From assembly GCF_001984215.1 (NCBI RefSeq), contig NZ_CP019420.1, positions 5,270,001 to 5,334,000 on the forward strand: a stretch of DNA of 64,000 nt, read 5' to 3'. Position numbers and translations under genes: made by a program. This stretch comes from Mycobacterium sp. MS1601. GTDB lineage: Bacteria > Actinomycetota > Actinomycetes > Mycobacteriales > Mycobacteriaceae. The notes beneath the pieces were generated by a model. It made no database searches and was not told the origin of the DNA. It saw nothing but the letters and a program-made list of their open reading frames with translations. This document shows positions 28,406-38,437 of this stretch, in pieces; the stretch's first letter is position 1, and each line of letters begins with the position of its first letter.

Positions 28406-31282
28406 TCAGGGCCGTTGGCTCTGCAACAGCGCACGAACCAGTGGACGGGGGCCGGTAGGGCGCAGCAAGGCGCTGGCGGGCCGGGGCCGAACCTGTTGTG
28501 GCCACCAGAACCAGCGACCCAGCAGCGCGGCGATGGACGGCGTCATCAACGCGCGCACGATCAAGGTGTCGAACAGCAAGCCCAGGCCGATGGTGGTGCC
28601 CAACTGGCCGATGCTGGTGAGGTCGCTGACCATCATCGACGCCATGGTCGCGGCGAAGACCAGACCAGCGGTGGTGACCACCTTGCCGGTGCCACCCATG
28701 GCGCGGATGATCGCGGTGTTGATACCGGCACCCAGTTCGTCTTTGATCCGGGCGACCAGCAGCAGGTTGTAGTCGGAGCCGACGGCCAGCAGGATGATCA
28801 CGGCCATCACCAGGACCGCCCAATGTATCTCGATGCCGAGAACGTACTGCCAGACGAACACCGAGACCCCGAAAGCCGCTCCAAGAGAAGCCAACACAGT
28901 TCCGACGATGATCAATGCGGCGACGAAGCTCCTCGTCATGATCAACATCACGATGAAGATCAGGCAGATGGCCGAGACCACGGCGATGAGCAGGTCGTAC
29001 TTGGCGCCCACCACAATGTCTTCGGTGATGGCAGCGGTGCCGGTGAGCCAGATCTGCGAACCCTCCAGCGGAGTGCCTTTGAGTGCTTCTTCGGCGGCAA
29101 TCTTGATGGCAGCAACGCGCGCGATGCCCTCGGCAGAGGCGGGGTCTCCCTTTTGCGAGATCAGCATGCGCATGGCGGTGCCGTCGGGGGACAGGAAGAT
29201 GTTCATCACCCGTTTGAAGTCTTCGTTCTGGAAGACCTGCGGCGGAACGTAGAACGAGTCGTCGTTCTCGGCGGCGTCGAAGGCCTTGGCCATGGCGGTG
29301 GGGCTCTGGTTGTTGTCGTCCATCTGCCCGAAGATGCCCGTCATGGTGCTGTGCATCGTCAGCATCATGGTGCGCATGCTCTCCATGATCGCGATCATCT
29401 CCGGGAACTGAACCAGCAGTTGCGGCATGAGCACGTCCAGCCGGTCCAGGTTGTCGATCAGCTCATCGAGTTTGCCGCTGACCTGATCGATTCCGTCGAT
29501 GGTGTCGAAGATGCTGCGCAGAGACCAACACAGCGGGATGTCGTAGCAGTGGGGCTCCCAGTAGAAGTAGTTGCGGATCGGGCGCCAGAAATCCTCGAAG
29601 TCCGCGACGTTGTCGCGCAACTCATTGGTGATCTCCTGCATCTCTTTGGCTTTGGCCACCATGTCATGGGTCGTGTCGATCAGTTGCTGCATGAGGCCGT
29701 ACATGTGCTTCATGATCCCGATCATCTCGGTCATCATCTCGGCCTGTTGCTGCATGTCCTCCATGCGCTTCTTCTGGAACTGCGAATACTGCTGCAGCCC
29801 TGCCTGTTGCATGCTGAGCATGTACGGGATGGTGGACTGAGCGATGGGACTGCCCTCCGGCCGGGTGACAGCCTGCACATTGGAGATCCCCGGCACGGCC
29901 AGCACGGCTTTGGCCAGCTTGTTGAGTACCAGGAAGTCGGCCGGATTGCGCAGATCGTGGTTGGTTTCGATCAGCAGGATCTCCGGTGCCATCATCGCGG
30001 CTCTGGGGAAGTGCCGTGCCGCCGCTTCCATGCCTTGATTGGCGGGTATGTCGGTGGGGAGATACTGCTGGTCGTTGTAGCTCGGCTTGAAGCCAGGCAG
30101 GGCCAACAGTCCCAGAAGCGTGATGGCAACGGTGGCAGCCAAGATGGGTGCCGGCCAGCGAACGGTGGCCGTGCCCACCCGGCGCCAGCCGCGGGCCTTG
30201 ACCTTGCGCTTCGGTTCGAACAGGCCGAACCGGCTGCCGACCGTCAGAACTGCGGGAAACATGGTGATCGCGACCGCGACGGACACCAGAACGCTGACCG
30301 CACAGGGTATTCCCAGTGTCTGCGACATGGGCAGTCGGGTGAAGCTCAGACAGGCGATGGCGCCGGCGATCGTCAGTCCGGAGGCCAGGACCACTTTGGC
30401 GACGCCGCCGAAGGTGGTGTAGAAGGCGCTCTCCCGGTCCTCGCCGGCTTCGCGGGCCTCCTGGTATCTGCCGAAGAAGAAGATGCCGTAGTCGGTTCCT
30501 GCTGCGATGCACAGGGACACCAACAGATTGACGGCGAACGTGGTGAGGCCGATGACATCGTGGTAGCCGAGCAGCGCGACGGCGCCACGGGCCGCTTGCA
30601 GCTGTATCCCGACGACGAGCAGCAGCACCATCACCGTGATCACCGAGCGGTAGACCAGGAGCAACATCACGAAGATGACCGCGATGCTCACGGCGGTCAT
30701 CAGGATGACGGTCCGGTTGCCGCTGGCGGCGATGTCGGCCCCGATGGCCGAGGGGCCGGTGACGAACGCCTTGACGTCTGGCGGCGCCGGCGTCTGCTCG
30801 ACGATGTCTCGTACGGCGGCGACCGATTCGTTGGCGGTTGCTTCGCCGGTGTCGGCGAGGCTGACCTGGACGTAGGCCGCCTTCCCATCAGCACTTTGTG
30901 CTGCGCCCCTGGTGAGTTCGTCACCCCAGAAATCCTGGACGTGTTGAACGTGTCTGGTGTCGTCGCGGAGCTGTTGAATCAGCTTGTCGTAGAACTCATG
31001 AGCATCCTGGCCGAGGGTTTGCTCTCCCTCCAGCACGATCATGACGGTGCCGCCCGCAGCTGATTCGTCGAAGTGTTGGGTGATCCGCGCGAAGGCTTCG
31101 AAAGACGGCGCGTCGGTGGGATTGAGCGGCACCGAGTGTTGTTGCTCCACCTGTTCGAGCGTCGGCACCAACACACTGAGGGCGGTGACGATGACCAACC
31201 AGCCCACAATGATGGGTACCGAGAAACGGCGGACCGCCTTCGCCACCATCGGCCGCCGCTGCGCCAGATGATGATCGGTCAT
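28406..31282 (-). CDS. MmpL-family lipid transporter (first of the pair, MmpL4a-like)
   Basis: A 958-residue RND transporter closely related to the downstream MmpL. It has 12 membrane segments, [19 protein letters not shown] and [17 protein letters not shown] as the Asp-Tyr proton-relay sites, and a Met/Gln-rich helical region ([19 protein letters not shown]) in the second periplasmic loop. The latter could form the coiled-coil extension reported for this MmpL subgroup. Its ATG overlaps the mmpS stop by four bases (ATGA), so stoichiometric coupling with MmpS is likely. With its neighbours it matches the mmpS4-mmpL4a-mmpL4b arrangement known from GPL loci. Confidence 0.93.
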   Translation of the reverse strand: MTDHHLAQRRPMVAKAVRRFSVPIIVGWLVIVTALSVLVPTLEQVEQQHSVPLNPTDAPSFEAFARITQHFDESAAGGTVMIVLEGEQTLGQDAHEFYDKLIQQLRDDTRHVQHVQDFWGDELTRGAAQSADGKAAYVQVSLADTGEATANESVAAVRDIVEQTPAPPDVKAFVTGPSAIGADIAASGNRTVILMTAVSIAVIFVMLLLVYRSVITVMVLLLVVGIQLQAARGAVALLGYHDVIGLTTFAVNLLVSLCIAAGTDYGIFFFGRYQEAREAGEDRESAFYTTFGGVAKVVLASGLTIAGAIACLSFTRLPMSQTLGIPCAVSVLVSVAVAITMFPAVLTVGSRFGLFEPKRKVKARGWRRVGTATVRWPAPILAATVAITLLGLLALPGFKPSYNDQQYLPTDIPANQGMEAAARHFPRAAMMAPEILLIETNHDLRNPADFLVLNKLAKAVLAVPGISNVQAVTRPEGSPIAQSTIPYMLSMQQAGLQQYSQFQKKRMEDMQQQAEMMTEMIGIMKHMYGLMQQLIDTTHDMVAKAKEMQEITNELRDNVADFEDFWRPIRNYFYWEPHCYDIPLCWSLRSIFDTIDGIDQVSGKLDELIDNLDRLDVLMPQLLVQFPEMIAIMESMRTMMLTMHSTMTGIFGQMDDNNQSPTAMAKAFDAAENDDSFYVPPQVFQNEDFKRVMNIFLSPDGTAMRMLISQKGDPASAEGIARVAAIKIAAEEALKGTPLEGSQIWLTGTAAITEDIVVGAKYDLLIAVVSAICLIFIVMLIMTRSFVAALIIVGTVLASLGAAFGVSVFVWQYVLGIEIHWAVLVMAVIILLAVGSDYNLLLVARIKDELGAGINTAIIRAMGGTGKVVTTAGLVFAATMASMMVSDLTSIGQLGTTIGLGLLFDTLIVRALMTPSIAALLGRWFWWPQQVRPRPASALLRPTGPRPLVRALLQSQRP

Positions 31283-31887
31283 GCGGCCTTCAGTAGACAG
31301 GATGTGAAGGCGCTGACCGCGTGTTCGATCTTCTCTGCCTTCACGGTCTCGTCAACGAGCAGGCGGCAGCCGATGCTGTCACTATCACCTTGCGCTGCAA
31401 CGCTTCCAACTCCTGTCGCTGCCGTGATGGGGAAATCCAGGGACCAGGGAAGGACGACGTCCTCGAGGAACTGGGGATCGCCGTCGGCATCGAAGAAGCT
31501 GATGTCGGCGGTTGTGCCCGGCGGGCCGAAGACCTCGTAGCGCAGCTGTTTGGGCATCACGGGGTTGGCCTGGTCGGTCTTGGTGTCGCCGTAGGGCACG
31601 GAGTTGTCTGAGCCGAAGATGCCGTGCAGCTGCGACACCGTCCATCCCCCAGCGCCGATGACGGCCAGCGTGACCAACGGAATCCACAGCCTCCTCACAA
31701 CTTTGAACATCGCAGATCCCGGAGAACGCCGTCGCCTGCGGGGCCTGGCCACTGCGGGCTGCTCGGGAGGTGTCTGGGATATCCGCCGTGAGCGGCGTGG
31801 GTTCTGGTGGTCCGCGCGGCCTGCGACGGCCACACCGGCATGGGTTGGCCCCGCCTCGGGCGGACTGCCGTCGACCACCGAACCCAC
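31279..31887 (-). CDS. MmpS-family transport accessory protein
   Basis: A membrane-anchored MmpS partner of the MmpL pumps. The core reads [20 protein letters not shown] (single transmembrane anchor), followed by a periplasmic beta-domain with VPKQ-like [35 protein letters not shown] and two conserved Cys ([17 protein letters not shown]). From the GTG at 31887 the protein is 202 residues, with an Arg/Pro-rich cytoplasmic extension of about 60 residues before the anchor. An internal start at the MFKVV methionine would give the shorter classical form. The 3' end overlaps mmpL by four bases. Confidence 0.88.
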   Translation of the reverse strand: MGSVVDGSPPEAGPTHAGVAVAGRADHQNPRRSRRISQTPPEQPAVARPRRRRRSPGSAMFKVVRRLWIPLVTLAVIGAGGWTVSQLHGIFGSDNSVPYGDTKTDQANPVMPKQLRYEVFGPPGTTADISFFDADGDPQFLEDVVLPWSLDFPITAATGVGSVAAQGDSDSIGCRLLVDETVKAEKIEHAVSAFTSCLLKAA

Positions 31888-32506
31888 CTTTCAGTTTCCG
31901 TGTCTGCGCCACGGCCGACCGGACGGACATTTCCTGCTCTGTCGGCCGTGGCCTCTCGCGTCGCAGCGAGCGTGGCGGGGGAGTAGGACACCCCCGGCCG
32001 ACCTGACAGAGCCGCAGCGCAGCGGAGAGCGCGACCGCTGTTGACGCCAGAGTCAATCATGTTGGCGACCGCTACACCGGCTTTTTCGCAAACGTCATTC
32101 CATTTGGATACGTCTGTGACCCGATCGCCGCCACCGCGGGCGGATGTCGGGTCGTGGGTTCCGGTTGGGCTGTGGTGAAGTCTGGTCGTCTGAAGTGCGC
32201 AGACAGCACTGTCGGGGGACGTCTCTGGTTATCTCGTCGGTGGTGACAGGCGGATGCTTCGAGGTGGGCATTCGTCATATCCATCGCACCAGCGGGCAAA
32301 GCTGGCAATGCAAGGTTCTGCCAGGTGGCCTGGACTTGCGTTTACGGTGAACTCAGCAGTTGTAATGGTGTGGCAAGTGGGAAAGTCGGGTTACTCGGCC
32401 CACTCCTGCTGCTAGGGTGAGCGCCTACAGCGCCTACTGCCGTAGCGGATGCAGGCGTTGACTCAAGCGCCATTCACCCTTCCAACGCACGGAGACGAGC
32501 GACCCG
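31888..32506. other. Divergent intergenic region between mmpS and the MFS gene
   Basis: A 619-base region that should contain the mmpS and MFS promoters. A short dyad TTGAC-6-GTCAA lies at 32041-32056. TAGGGT at 32413-32418 fits a mycobacterial -10 for the MFS gene, but I see no good -35. Composition drops in GC from about 32050 rightwards. No gene with a credible start or domain is present. In particular, no TetR- or MarR-type regulator gene accompanies the exporter. Confidence 0.4.
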
Positions 32507-34012
32507 ATGCCGGCCGAACCGATCACGCTTTGCGGGTCGGACCGCCACTTTCCGGCCTGGCTGCGATCACGTGGATTCATCGGTCCAGTGCTCGCGATCG
32601 GTGTCGTACAGCTGGTGGCGGCGATGGATGGCCCCATCGTGGTGTTCGCGCTTCCGCGTATCCAGAGCGAGTTGGGTCTCTCAGATGCCGGCCGCGCCTG
32701 GGTGGTCAGCGCCTACATGCTGACATTCGGTGGCTTGATCCTGTTGGGTGGACGTCTCGGTGACACCATCGGCCGCAAACGCACGTTCATCATCGGGGTC
32801 GCACTGTTCACGGCCGCCTCGGCGCTGTGCAGTATCGCCTGGAACGGTCACGCGCTGGTGGCTGCCAGGCTACTGCACGGAGTGGCCGCCGCGATTGTCG
32901 CGCCGACGTGTACTGCGTTGCTGGCCACTGCATTTCCAAAAGGGCCGGCTCGCAACGCGGCGACCGCCGTGTTCGGCGCGATGGCCAGCATCGGTGCGGT
33001 TCTGGGACTGGTCCTGGGCGGTGTGCTCACCGAGGTGTCATGGCGCCTGGTATTCGTGCTGAATGTGCCCATCGGTCTGCTGGTGATCTACTTGGCGCAC
33101 ACCATGCTGGAGGAGACGCACAAGGAACGGATGCGGCTCGATGCTGCGGGCGCGGTGCTGGCCACCGTGACGTTCACCTCGGCCGTGTTCGGGTTCTCGA
33201 TCGGCCCGGAAGCGGGCTGGCTGTCAGGTCCCACCGTCGGTCTCGGCACGTTGGCACTGGTCGGATTCGTTGCCTTCGTGGTGGTGGAGCGCCGGGCCGA
33301 GAACCCTATCGTGCCGTTCAATCTGTTTGTCGATCGAAATCGGGTGGCCACGTTCGCGGCGATGTTCCTGGTCAGTGGGGTGGCGTTCACCCTCACCGTG
33401 TTGATCGCGCTGTACTTGCAGAACATCATGGGCTACCCGCCCCTGCGTGCCGGTCTCGCCTTCATCCCGATTGCCATCGCCATGGCGGCGGGAACCGTGT
33501 TGTCGTCACGGCTGGTCACCCGGATGTCGCCGCGGGCGATCGTCATCACCGGTGCAGTGATGGTGTTGGGCGGAACCCTGTGCGGCGGGCTGAATCTCAG
33601 CAGTGACATCCCGTACTTTCCGAACCTGTTGCTGCCCATCATCGTCGGTGCTGTCGGCATCGGCCTGATCAACGTGCCGCTTGGGCTCTCGCTGATCGGC
33701 AGTGTCGGCGCAGATCGGATCGGACCCGCCTCGGCGATCGTGGTGATGCTGCAGAGCCTAGGCGGCCCCTTGGTGCTGGTGGTCGTCCAGGTGGTGATGA
33801 CGCTGCACATCCAGAACCAGGGCGGCACTCACGGTCCGGTCGACAGCATGGACGCAGCTGCGCTGCGGGCACTCGATCTGGGCTACACCTACGGCGTGCT
33901 GTGGTTGGCGGCAGTCGCCGCTCTGCTGGCCGGCGTTGCGGTGTTCATCGGCTACACCGCACGCGACGTGGCCTTCGCGCAGCAATCGCGCAAGGACGCA
34001 GACTCTCTGTGA
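32507..34012 (+). CDS. MFS drug/metabolite exporter, DHA2 (EmrB/QacA) type
   Basis: A 501-residue major facilitator with about 14 predicted transmembrane segments. Typical DHA2 motifs are the AMDGPIVVFALPRIQSELGL first helix, WVVSAYMLTFGGLILLGGRL and the motif A loop GRLGDTIGRKR. RLLHGVAAAIVAPTCTALL and a motif C-like GAVLGLVLGGVL follow. It probably exports a hydrophobic compound by proton antiport across the inner membrane. GGAGACGAG precedes the ATG. It is convergent with the PapA-like gene (eight bases apart). A role in the lipid pathway is possible from position only. Confidence 0.88.
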   Translation: MPAEPITLCGSDRHFPAWLRSRGFIGPVLAIGVVQLVAAMDGPIVVFALPRIQSELGLSDAGRAWVVSAYMLTFGGLILLGGRLGDTIGRKRTFIIGVALFTAASALCSIAWNGHALVAARLLHGVAAAIVAPTCTALLATAFPKGPARNAATAVFGAMASIGAVLGLVLGGVLTEVSWRLVFVLNVPIGLLVIYLAHTMLEETHKERMRLDAAGAVLATVTFTSAVFGFSIGPEAGWLSGPTVGLGTLALVGFVAFVVVERRAENPIVPFNLFVDRNRVATFAAMFLVSGVAFTLTVLIALYLQNIMGYPPLRAGLAFIPIAIAMAAGTVLSSRLVTRMSPRAIVITGAVMVLGGTLCGGLNLSSDIPYFPNLLLPIIVGAVGIGLINVPLGLSLIGSVGADRIGPASAIVVMLQSLGGPLVLVVVQVVMTLHIQNQGGTHGPVDSMDAAALRALDLGYTYGVLWLAAVAALLAGVAVFIGYTARDVAFAQQSRKDADSL

Positions 34013-34019
34013 TCGTCGA

Positions 34020-35408
34020 TTACTCGATGGCCGCGGTGAGTCCGAACTCGGCGACGGTACGCGTCGCCAGCTCCCTGAGCTGAGCCCGTGAGGTCACCGA
34101 ATCCGGGTGGTAGGCACAGACATAGATGCCCACTTGGTTGATCTCCATCGCGGTTCCGTAGTAGACGTGCAGTTGGCTGCCGATTCGTCGGAGCCAACGC
34201 TGGGTCAGATGCTGGCTCGCCCCGCGGGCGAACGCCGCATCGCACAGGGTCCCGTCGGGGCGAATGGCTGCCGGCCCGGTGTCGCCGAGGTTGGAACACA
34301 CTGCAGGTTGTTCGGGATCGGTGAGCGCGTATTCGATGAGTTGTTGCCATCCCCGTTTCGGGGTGAACGGGGTCAGCGGAACAAGCTGCGCCGTCGCGTC
34401 TTCGGATTCCTTGAACCGAACCAGCGCGTCTTTGATCGCGCCGCGTGCCGCGCTCAGATCGGTCGTCAGTTCTGCCGGGTCGACACCAACCCGAGTAAAG
34501 GACACCGCCACCGCGCGGGCATCGTCGGCCGTGGTGCGATCGTTCACGGTGAGCAGTGTCGGGATGCCCTCGGCGTGGCCGTGTCGGCGTCCCATGTTCC
34601 GGTCCAGCTGCGCCGTGAATGCAGCGGCCAGCGTGCTACCCGTGCCGGAGAGGGTGGCCGCGCGGGTGTTCCACTGATCCAGTTCGATGCGGATCCACAC
34701 ACTCGGCGCGGTCACCGGGGTATCGACGTCGGCGACGTAGGTGACGTTCTGTCGAGGGGTTGCCGGACGGTCTTGATCGGTGCGCCTTCGACGGGCCTCT
34801 TTGACCGCGGCCACGAATGCGCGCGCCACCGCAGGTGCCTCTCTGAGGGTTTCGCGTGCGTCCTGCACGACCCCCCGGACACGGGTGCGGGCCCGTGGAC
34901 GGGGATACCCGAGTTCCCGTGTCATGCCGAGAATGGCTTCGGTCACCGCGACTGCGCCGCCGATGCCGTCGATCACATAGTGGGACAGCACCAAACTTAT
35001 CGCGGTGGCACCGTCGTTCAGTGGAACTACACTCAGCCGCCATGCCGGTCCCGATTCCGGATCGATGGGCAGTTGCGTGCGTTCGTCGAACCAGTCTCCG
35101 AGTTCGGCACGTGGGCGTGTCTCGGTGGTGATGTCGAGGGTGGACGGCTGCGCGTCCCAGACCCATCGGTGTCGTCCGAATGGCAGTGGTGATCGCTCGA
35201 TCCGGCGGCCCAACAACCCGTTGGCGAGATTGGCGTGAAATCGCGTCAGCCCGTCGAGGTCCACGGGCCGCTCGTAGAGCCACCCGACTTGCATCACCTC
35301 CTTCTGGCCGACAGCTCGATGGCTTTCGTAAAAGGCCTGATCCAACAGGGCAAGCCTGTTGTCGCTGCGCGGAACTACGATGTCAGCACGAGCATTGAGA
35401 ACTGGCAA
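34020..35408 (-). CDS. PapA/WS-DGAT-like condensation-fold acyltransferase
   Basis: A 462-residue protein of the acyl-CoA or acyl-ACP dependent O-acyltransferase/condensation superfamily. The active-site HxxxDG motif is visible as SHYVIDGIGG near residue 145. The later QNVTYVADVD...WIRIELDQWN and CSNLGDTGPAAIR match the structural bridge regions of the fold. PapA proteins esterify mycobacterial lipids, so acylation of a GPL or Pfa product is possible. The start is TTG at 35408, supported by a perfect AGGAGG seven bases upstream; no ATG or GTG fits. It could equally be a wax-ester-synthase-like enzyme. Confidence 0.72.
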   Translation of the reverse strand: MPVLNARADIVVPRSDNRLALLDQAFYESHRAVGQKEVMQVGWLYERPVDLDGLTRFHANLANGLLGRRIERSPLPFGRHRWVWDAQPSTLDITTETRPRAELGDWFDERTQLPIDPESGPAWRLSVVPLNDGATAISLVLSHYVIDGIGGAVAVTEAILGMTRELGYPRPRARTRVRGVVQDARETLREAPAVARAFVAAVKEARRRRTDQDRPATPRQNVTYVADVDTPVTAPSVWIRIELDQWNTRAATLSGTGSTLAAAFTAQLDRNMGRRHGHAEGIPTLLTVNDRTTADDARAVAVSFTRVGVDPAELTTDLSAARGAIKDALVRFKESEDATAQLVPLTPFTPKRGWQQLIEYALTDPEQPAVCSNLGDTGPAAIRPDGTLCDAAFARGASQHLTQRWLRRIGSQLHVYYGTAMEINQVGIYVCAYHPDSVTSRAQLRELATRTVAEFGLTAAIE

Positions 35409-35868
35409 CCGTCAACCTCCTGTTGTGGAGCGGGTGTGCGGCCGAACCTCGGATGAAACAGGCCGCCAGAGGCGGCCGTTGGCCACATCACGGACGGGAA
35501 CGGTGGACCGATGCATCGCGTCAGAGTATCCGACCGCGCCACGGGTACAGCCGTGTTTGCACACCTCGTTGCGGCTATCGGGACGGAACCCGGCACCGAT
35601 CATGAATGTTACTGTCGCTGGGCCGAATAGCTGACAGTGAGGATGTCCGGAGGCCTGCGTTTCGTGAACGCCGCGGAATCGGTCGGTGTTCAGTTGGGTC
35701 CACGTTGCGGTGAGGACAAGAGTGGTGACGGCCTGTTGATGTTGCGGTTCTGTGCGGATGAATTGCGTCATTGTCGCTGTGGCCGGTATCGATCGCGACA
35801 ATGAGCTAACGCACGATCAAGGCTAATGTTCTAATGACACGAGAGTACTTCGAAAGGCGTCCTAACAA
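35409..35868. other. Divergent intergenic region before the sulfotransferase
   Basis: This 460-base region lies between two divergent genes. It holds the AGGAGG ribosome-binding site of the PapA-like gene at its left edge and GAAAGG before the sulfotransferase at its right edge. Frames open here are short and unlike known proteins. AT content rises from about 35600, with TAATGT-like -10 candidates near 35824, but no convincing -35. Confidence 0.4.
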
Positions 35869-36861
35869 ATGGACCGAGGGCAACCTTGTGCGCAATCCGG
35901 GACCGGTACCCGCCCGGTTGTCCTGTTCGTCGTCGGCTTCGGCAGGTCCGGAACTTCAGCGCTGACCCGTGTCCTGTCGTTGTGCGGCGCTGACCTTCCG
36001 CCCGGTCTGTTGGGCGCCACAACGAGTAATCCGCGCGGCTACTGGGAGCCGCGAGCTGTCATTCATCTGAATGAGGCCATTCTTCGCCGATACGGCGGTT
36101 CCGGATACGATCTGTCGCTCTGCCGCGATCAGGGTCAACGAGATGCCGCCAGGGACAGCACAAGCATCGCCGACATCAGAGGATTCCTGTCCACCCTGCC
36201 CGCCGCACCATTGATGGTGATCAAGGAACCGAAGATGACCGCCGTGTGCGACCTGTGGTTCGAGGCCGCCCGAAATGCAGGGTTCGACGTCGCCTCCGTG
36301 ATCGCGGTGCGCCATCCGGGCGAGTGTGTCGGATCGGTGGAAAAGCGTTCCCGCCGCCAGCTTTACGTTGGATCCTCACCGGAACTGGTGAGTGCATGGT
36401 GGTTGAAGTACTCGCTGCTGGCAGAGCGGCACACCCGTGGTGTGCCGCGGGTTTTCGTCGGATACTCCAATTTGATGGAGGACTGGCGTCGTGAGGTGAA
36501 GCGAATCGGATCCACTCTCGACATCGACCTCGACCGCCAGGACGTGGAAGCGGTTGACCGGTTCCTGAAGCCCGACCTGCGCCATCACCGACTCAGCGGC
36601 CCGGTCCAGGAGCCTTTCGGCACGGACTGGATGGGCGTCACCTATGAGGCGATGAGCGCGGCCGCGCGGGACGAACGGTGGGAAGAGTCGGTACTGGACC
36701 GCGTATACGATGCCTACCGCGCAAGTGAGTGCGGATTCCGGACCGCCATCGCCGACGCTCGGCGTTACCGCAATCTGAACAAGGTGCTTCATCCCACGGT
36801 GGTGAAGGTGGCTCTCGGAGTGCTTGCGGCGGCGAACAGACACAAGGGCACGTGGGCGTAG
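35869..36861 (+). CDS. P-loop sulfotransferase
   Basis: A 330-residue PAPS-dependent sulfotransferase-type protein. The 5'-phosphosulfate loop is VVGFGRSGTSALTRVLSLCG near residue 20. The 3'-phosphate-binding segment is VIAVRHPGECVGSVEKRS near residue 145. IKEPKM and the C-terminal sulfotransferase-like helix pattern complete the fold. It would transfer sulfate to a hydroxyl of a lipid or sugar. It is followed after 34 bases by a GT1 glycosyltransferase on the same strand, which points to a glycolipid substrate. Sulfated GPLs are known in some fast growers, so that product is plausible but not proven. Confidence 0.82.
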   Translation: MDRGQPCAQSGTGTRPVVLFVVGFGRSGTSALTRVLSLCGADLPPGLLGATTSNPRGYWEPRAVIHLNEAILRRYGGSGYDLSLCRDQGQRDAARDSTSIADIRGFLSTLPAAPLMVIKEPKMTAVCDLWFEAARNAGFDVASVIAVRHPGECVGSVEKRSRRQLYVGSSPELVSAWWLKYSLLAERHTRGVPRVFVGYSNLMEDWRREVKRIGSTLDIDLDRQDVEAVDRFLKPDLRHHRLSGPVQEPFGTDWMGVTYEAMSAAARDERWEESVLDRVYDAYRASECGFRTAIADARRYRNLNKVLHPTVVKVALGVLAAANRHKGTWA

Positions 36862-36895
36862 CCACCGCTGTGACGTCCGAAAGGCCGGAACCGGT

Positions 36896-38161
36896 ATGAG
36901 ATTCGTGTTGGCGTTCTATGGCACCCGGGGTGACGTGGAGCCGGGTATCGCGGTAGCCAGGGAACTGACCCGCCGCGGACACGACGTGTGTCTTGCGGTG
37001 CCCCCCGACCTGACGGCGTCGGCGGAAGCAGCGGGTGTGAGAGCCGTTGCATACGGACCGGATACGCAGGATTGGCTGGAGGACACCCGGGACTTCTGGG
37101 CCTATCTCTTCCGCAACTTCTGGAGAATCCGCGATGTCATGAGCTTTTTGAAGAAATCGCGTGAGCCGGGTATGCGAGCCTGGGCCCAGATGAGCGAATC
37201 ACTGGTAGCGCTGACCGAAGGCGCTGATCTGTTGGTCACCGGCGTCAGCTACCAGGAACTGGTTGCCAACGTCGCCGAGTATCGAGATATCCCGCTGGCG
37301 ACCGTGCTCTGGTTCCCCATCCGGGTCAACGGCCATCTCTTCTCGACCCCGCCGGCGTCGCTGATCCGTCTCGCGATGAAGGCCTACGAATGGCTGGTGT
37401 GGCGCGGGGTGCGCAGCGTCGAGAACATGCAGCGCCGGGACCTGGGTCTGGGGCCTGCTGCCGGACCTGCCCCCGGCCGGATCGCTGCGCGCGGCGCGCT
37501 GGAAGTCCAGGCGTACGACGAGGTGTGCTTCCCGGGGTTGGCGGCCGAATGGGCTGAGTTGAGCGGTGTCCGAAGGCCGTTCGTGGGCACGCTGACCCTC
37601 GAATCCGCCACCGAGGCCGACGCCGAGGTGGTGTCGTGGATAGCGCGGGGAACGCCGCCCATCTGCTTCGGATTCGGCAGTATCCCGGTGCAGTCGCCCG
37701 CGGACACGCTCACGATGATTGCGGCGGCCACGGCAAGTCTGGGAGAGCGGGCCCTGGTGTGCGCCGGCTGGACGGATTTCGGCGACGCTGCGGACTTCGA
37801 CCACGTCAAGGTCGTCGGCGCCGTGAACTACGCGGAGATCTTCCCGGTGTGCCGCGCAGTGGTTCACCACGGTGGCGCGGGCACCACTGCGGCAAGCCTT
37901 CGCGCCGGTGTTCCCACGCTGATTCTGTGGATGGCAGATGTCCAGGTGGTGTGGGGGGCCGCAATCAAGCGGCTGGAAGTGGGAACCGCCCGGCGCTTTT
38001 CATCCACCACCGAGAAGACTCTGGTCGCGGACCTGGGTGTCATCCTGGATCCGCACTGCGGCGCCAGAGCACGCACCGTGGCAGCTCAGATGACCGACGC
38101 GGGCAGGAGTGTCGTCGCTGCAGCCGACGTCATCGAGGACTACGTACGGCCATCGCGTTGA
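36896..38161 (+). CDS. GT1-family glycosyltransferase (GPL Gtf-like) no. 1
   Basis: A 421-residue GT-B enzyme of the UDP/dTDP-sugar dependent GT1 group that includes the mycobacterial GPL glycosyltransferases. The N-terminal acceptor domain starts MRFVLAFYGTRGDVEPGIAV. The donor domain has CFGFGSIPV, the nucleotide-sugar signature HHGGAGTTAASLRAGVP and an acidic exit helix. It likely moves a 6-deoxyhexose (rhamnose or deoxytalose) from dTDP onto the lipopeptide at the inner membrane. ATG 36896 is chosen for its AAGGCCGG site and the family-typical N-terminus. It pairs with the sulfotransferase gene upstream. Acceptor position cannot be told from sequence. Confidence 0.9.
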   Translation: MRFVLAFYGTRGDVEPGIAVARELTRRGHDVCLAVPPDLTASAEAAGVRAVAYGPDTQDWLEDTRDFWAYLFRNFWRIRDVMSFLKKSREPGMRAWAQMSESLVALTEGADLLVTGVSYQELVANVAEYRDIPLATVLWFPIRVNGHLFSTPPASLIRLAMKAYEWLVWRGVRSVENMQRRDLGLGPAAGPAPGRIAARGALEVQAYDEVCFPGLAAEWAELSGVRRPFVGTLTLESATEADAEVVSWIARGTPPICFGFGSIPVQSPADTLTMIAAATASLGERALVCAGWTDFGDAADFDHVKVVGAVNYAEIFPVCRAVVHHGGAGTTAASLRAGVPTLILWMADVQVVWGAAIKRLEVGTARRFSSTTEKTLVADLGVILDPHCGARARTVAAQMTDAGRSVVAAADVIEDYVRPSR

Positions 38162-38437
38162 CGCCACAGAAGTTGATTGCACAGAGCTGCTTGGTCTTTG
38201 GAAGGCGGCATCGCAGCTACCTTTGGACGCCGGTGCTCGACGGGACTCGGGTGAGCAGTGCGAAGGCCACTCATCTGGTCTTGGCAAACTGCAAAAGCAG
38301 AGTGGAGCAGACACATTCGCGTGGCGAGGTTCGCTCGATCTTGCAAAACTCGCCAAACACCGTGAAATCGCTGTCTAGACTCAGCGCCGCTGGTGCCTGC
38401 GATGACGACAGCCGGCTCCCACAGTGAGACAGAGGTG

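Noticed and set aside
28415..31063. An 882-codon frame on the plus strand opposite the first mmpL gene
   Set aside because: It is a high-GC shadow: the composition is Gln/His/Asp/Arg-rich with no domain, and the opposite strand carries a clear MmpL with all motifs.
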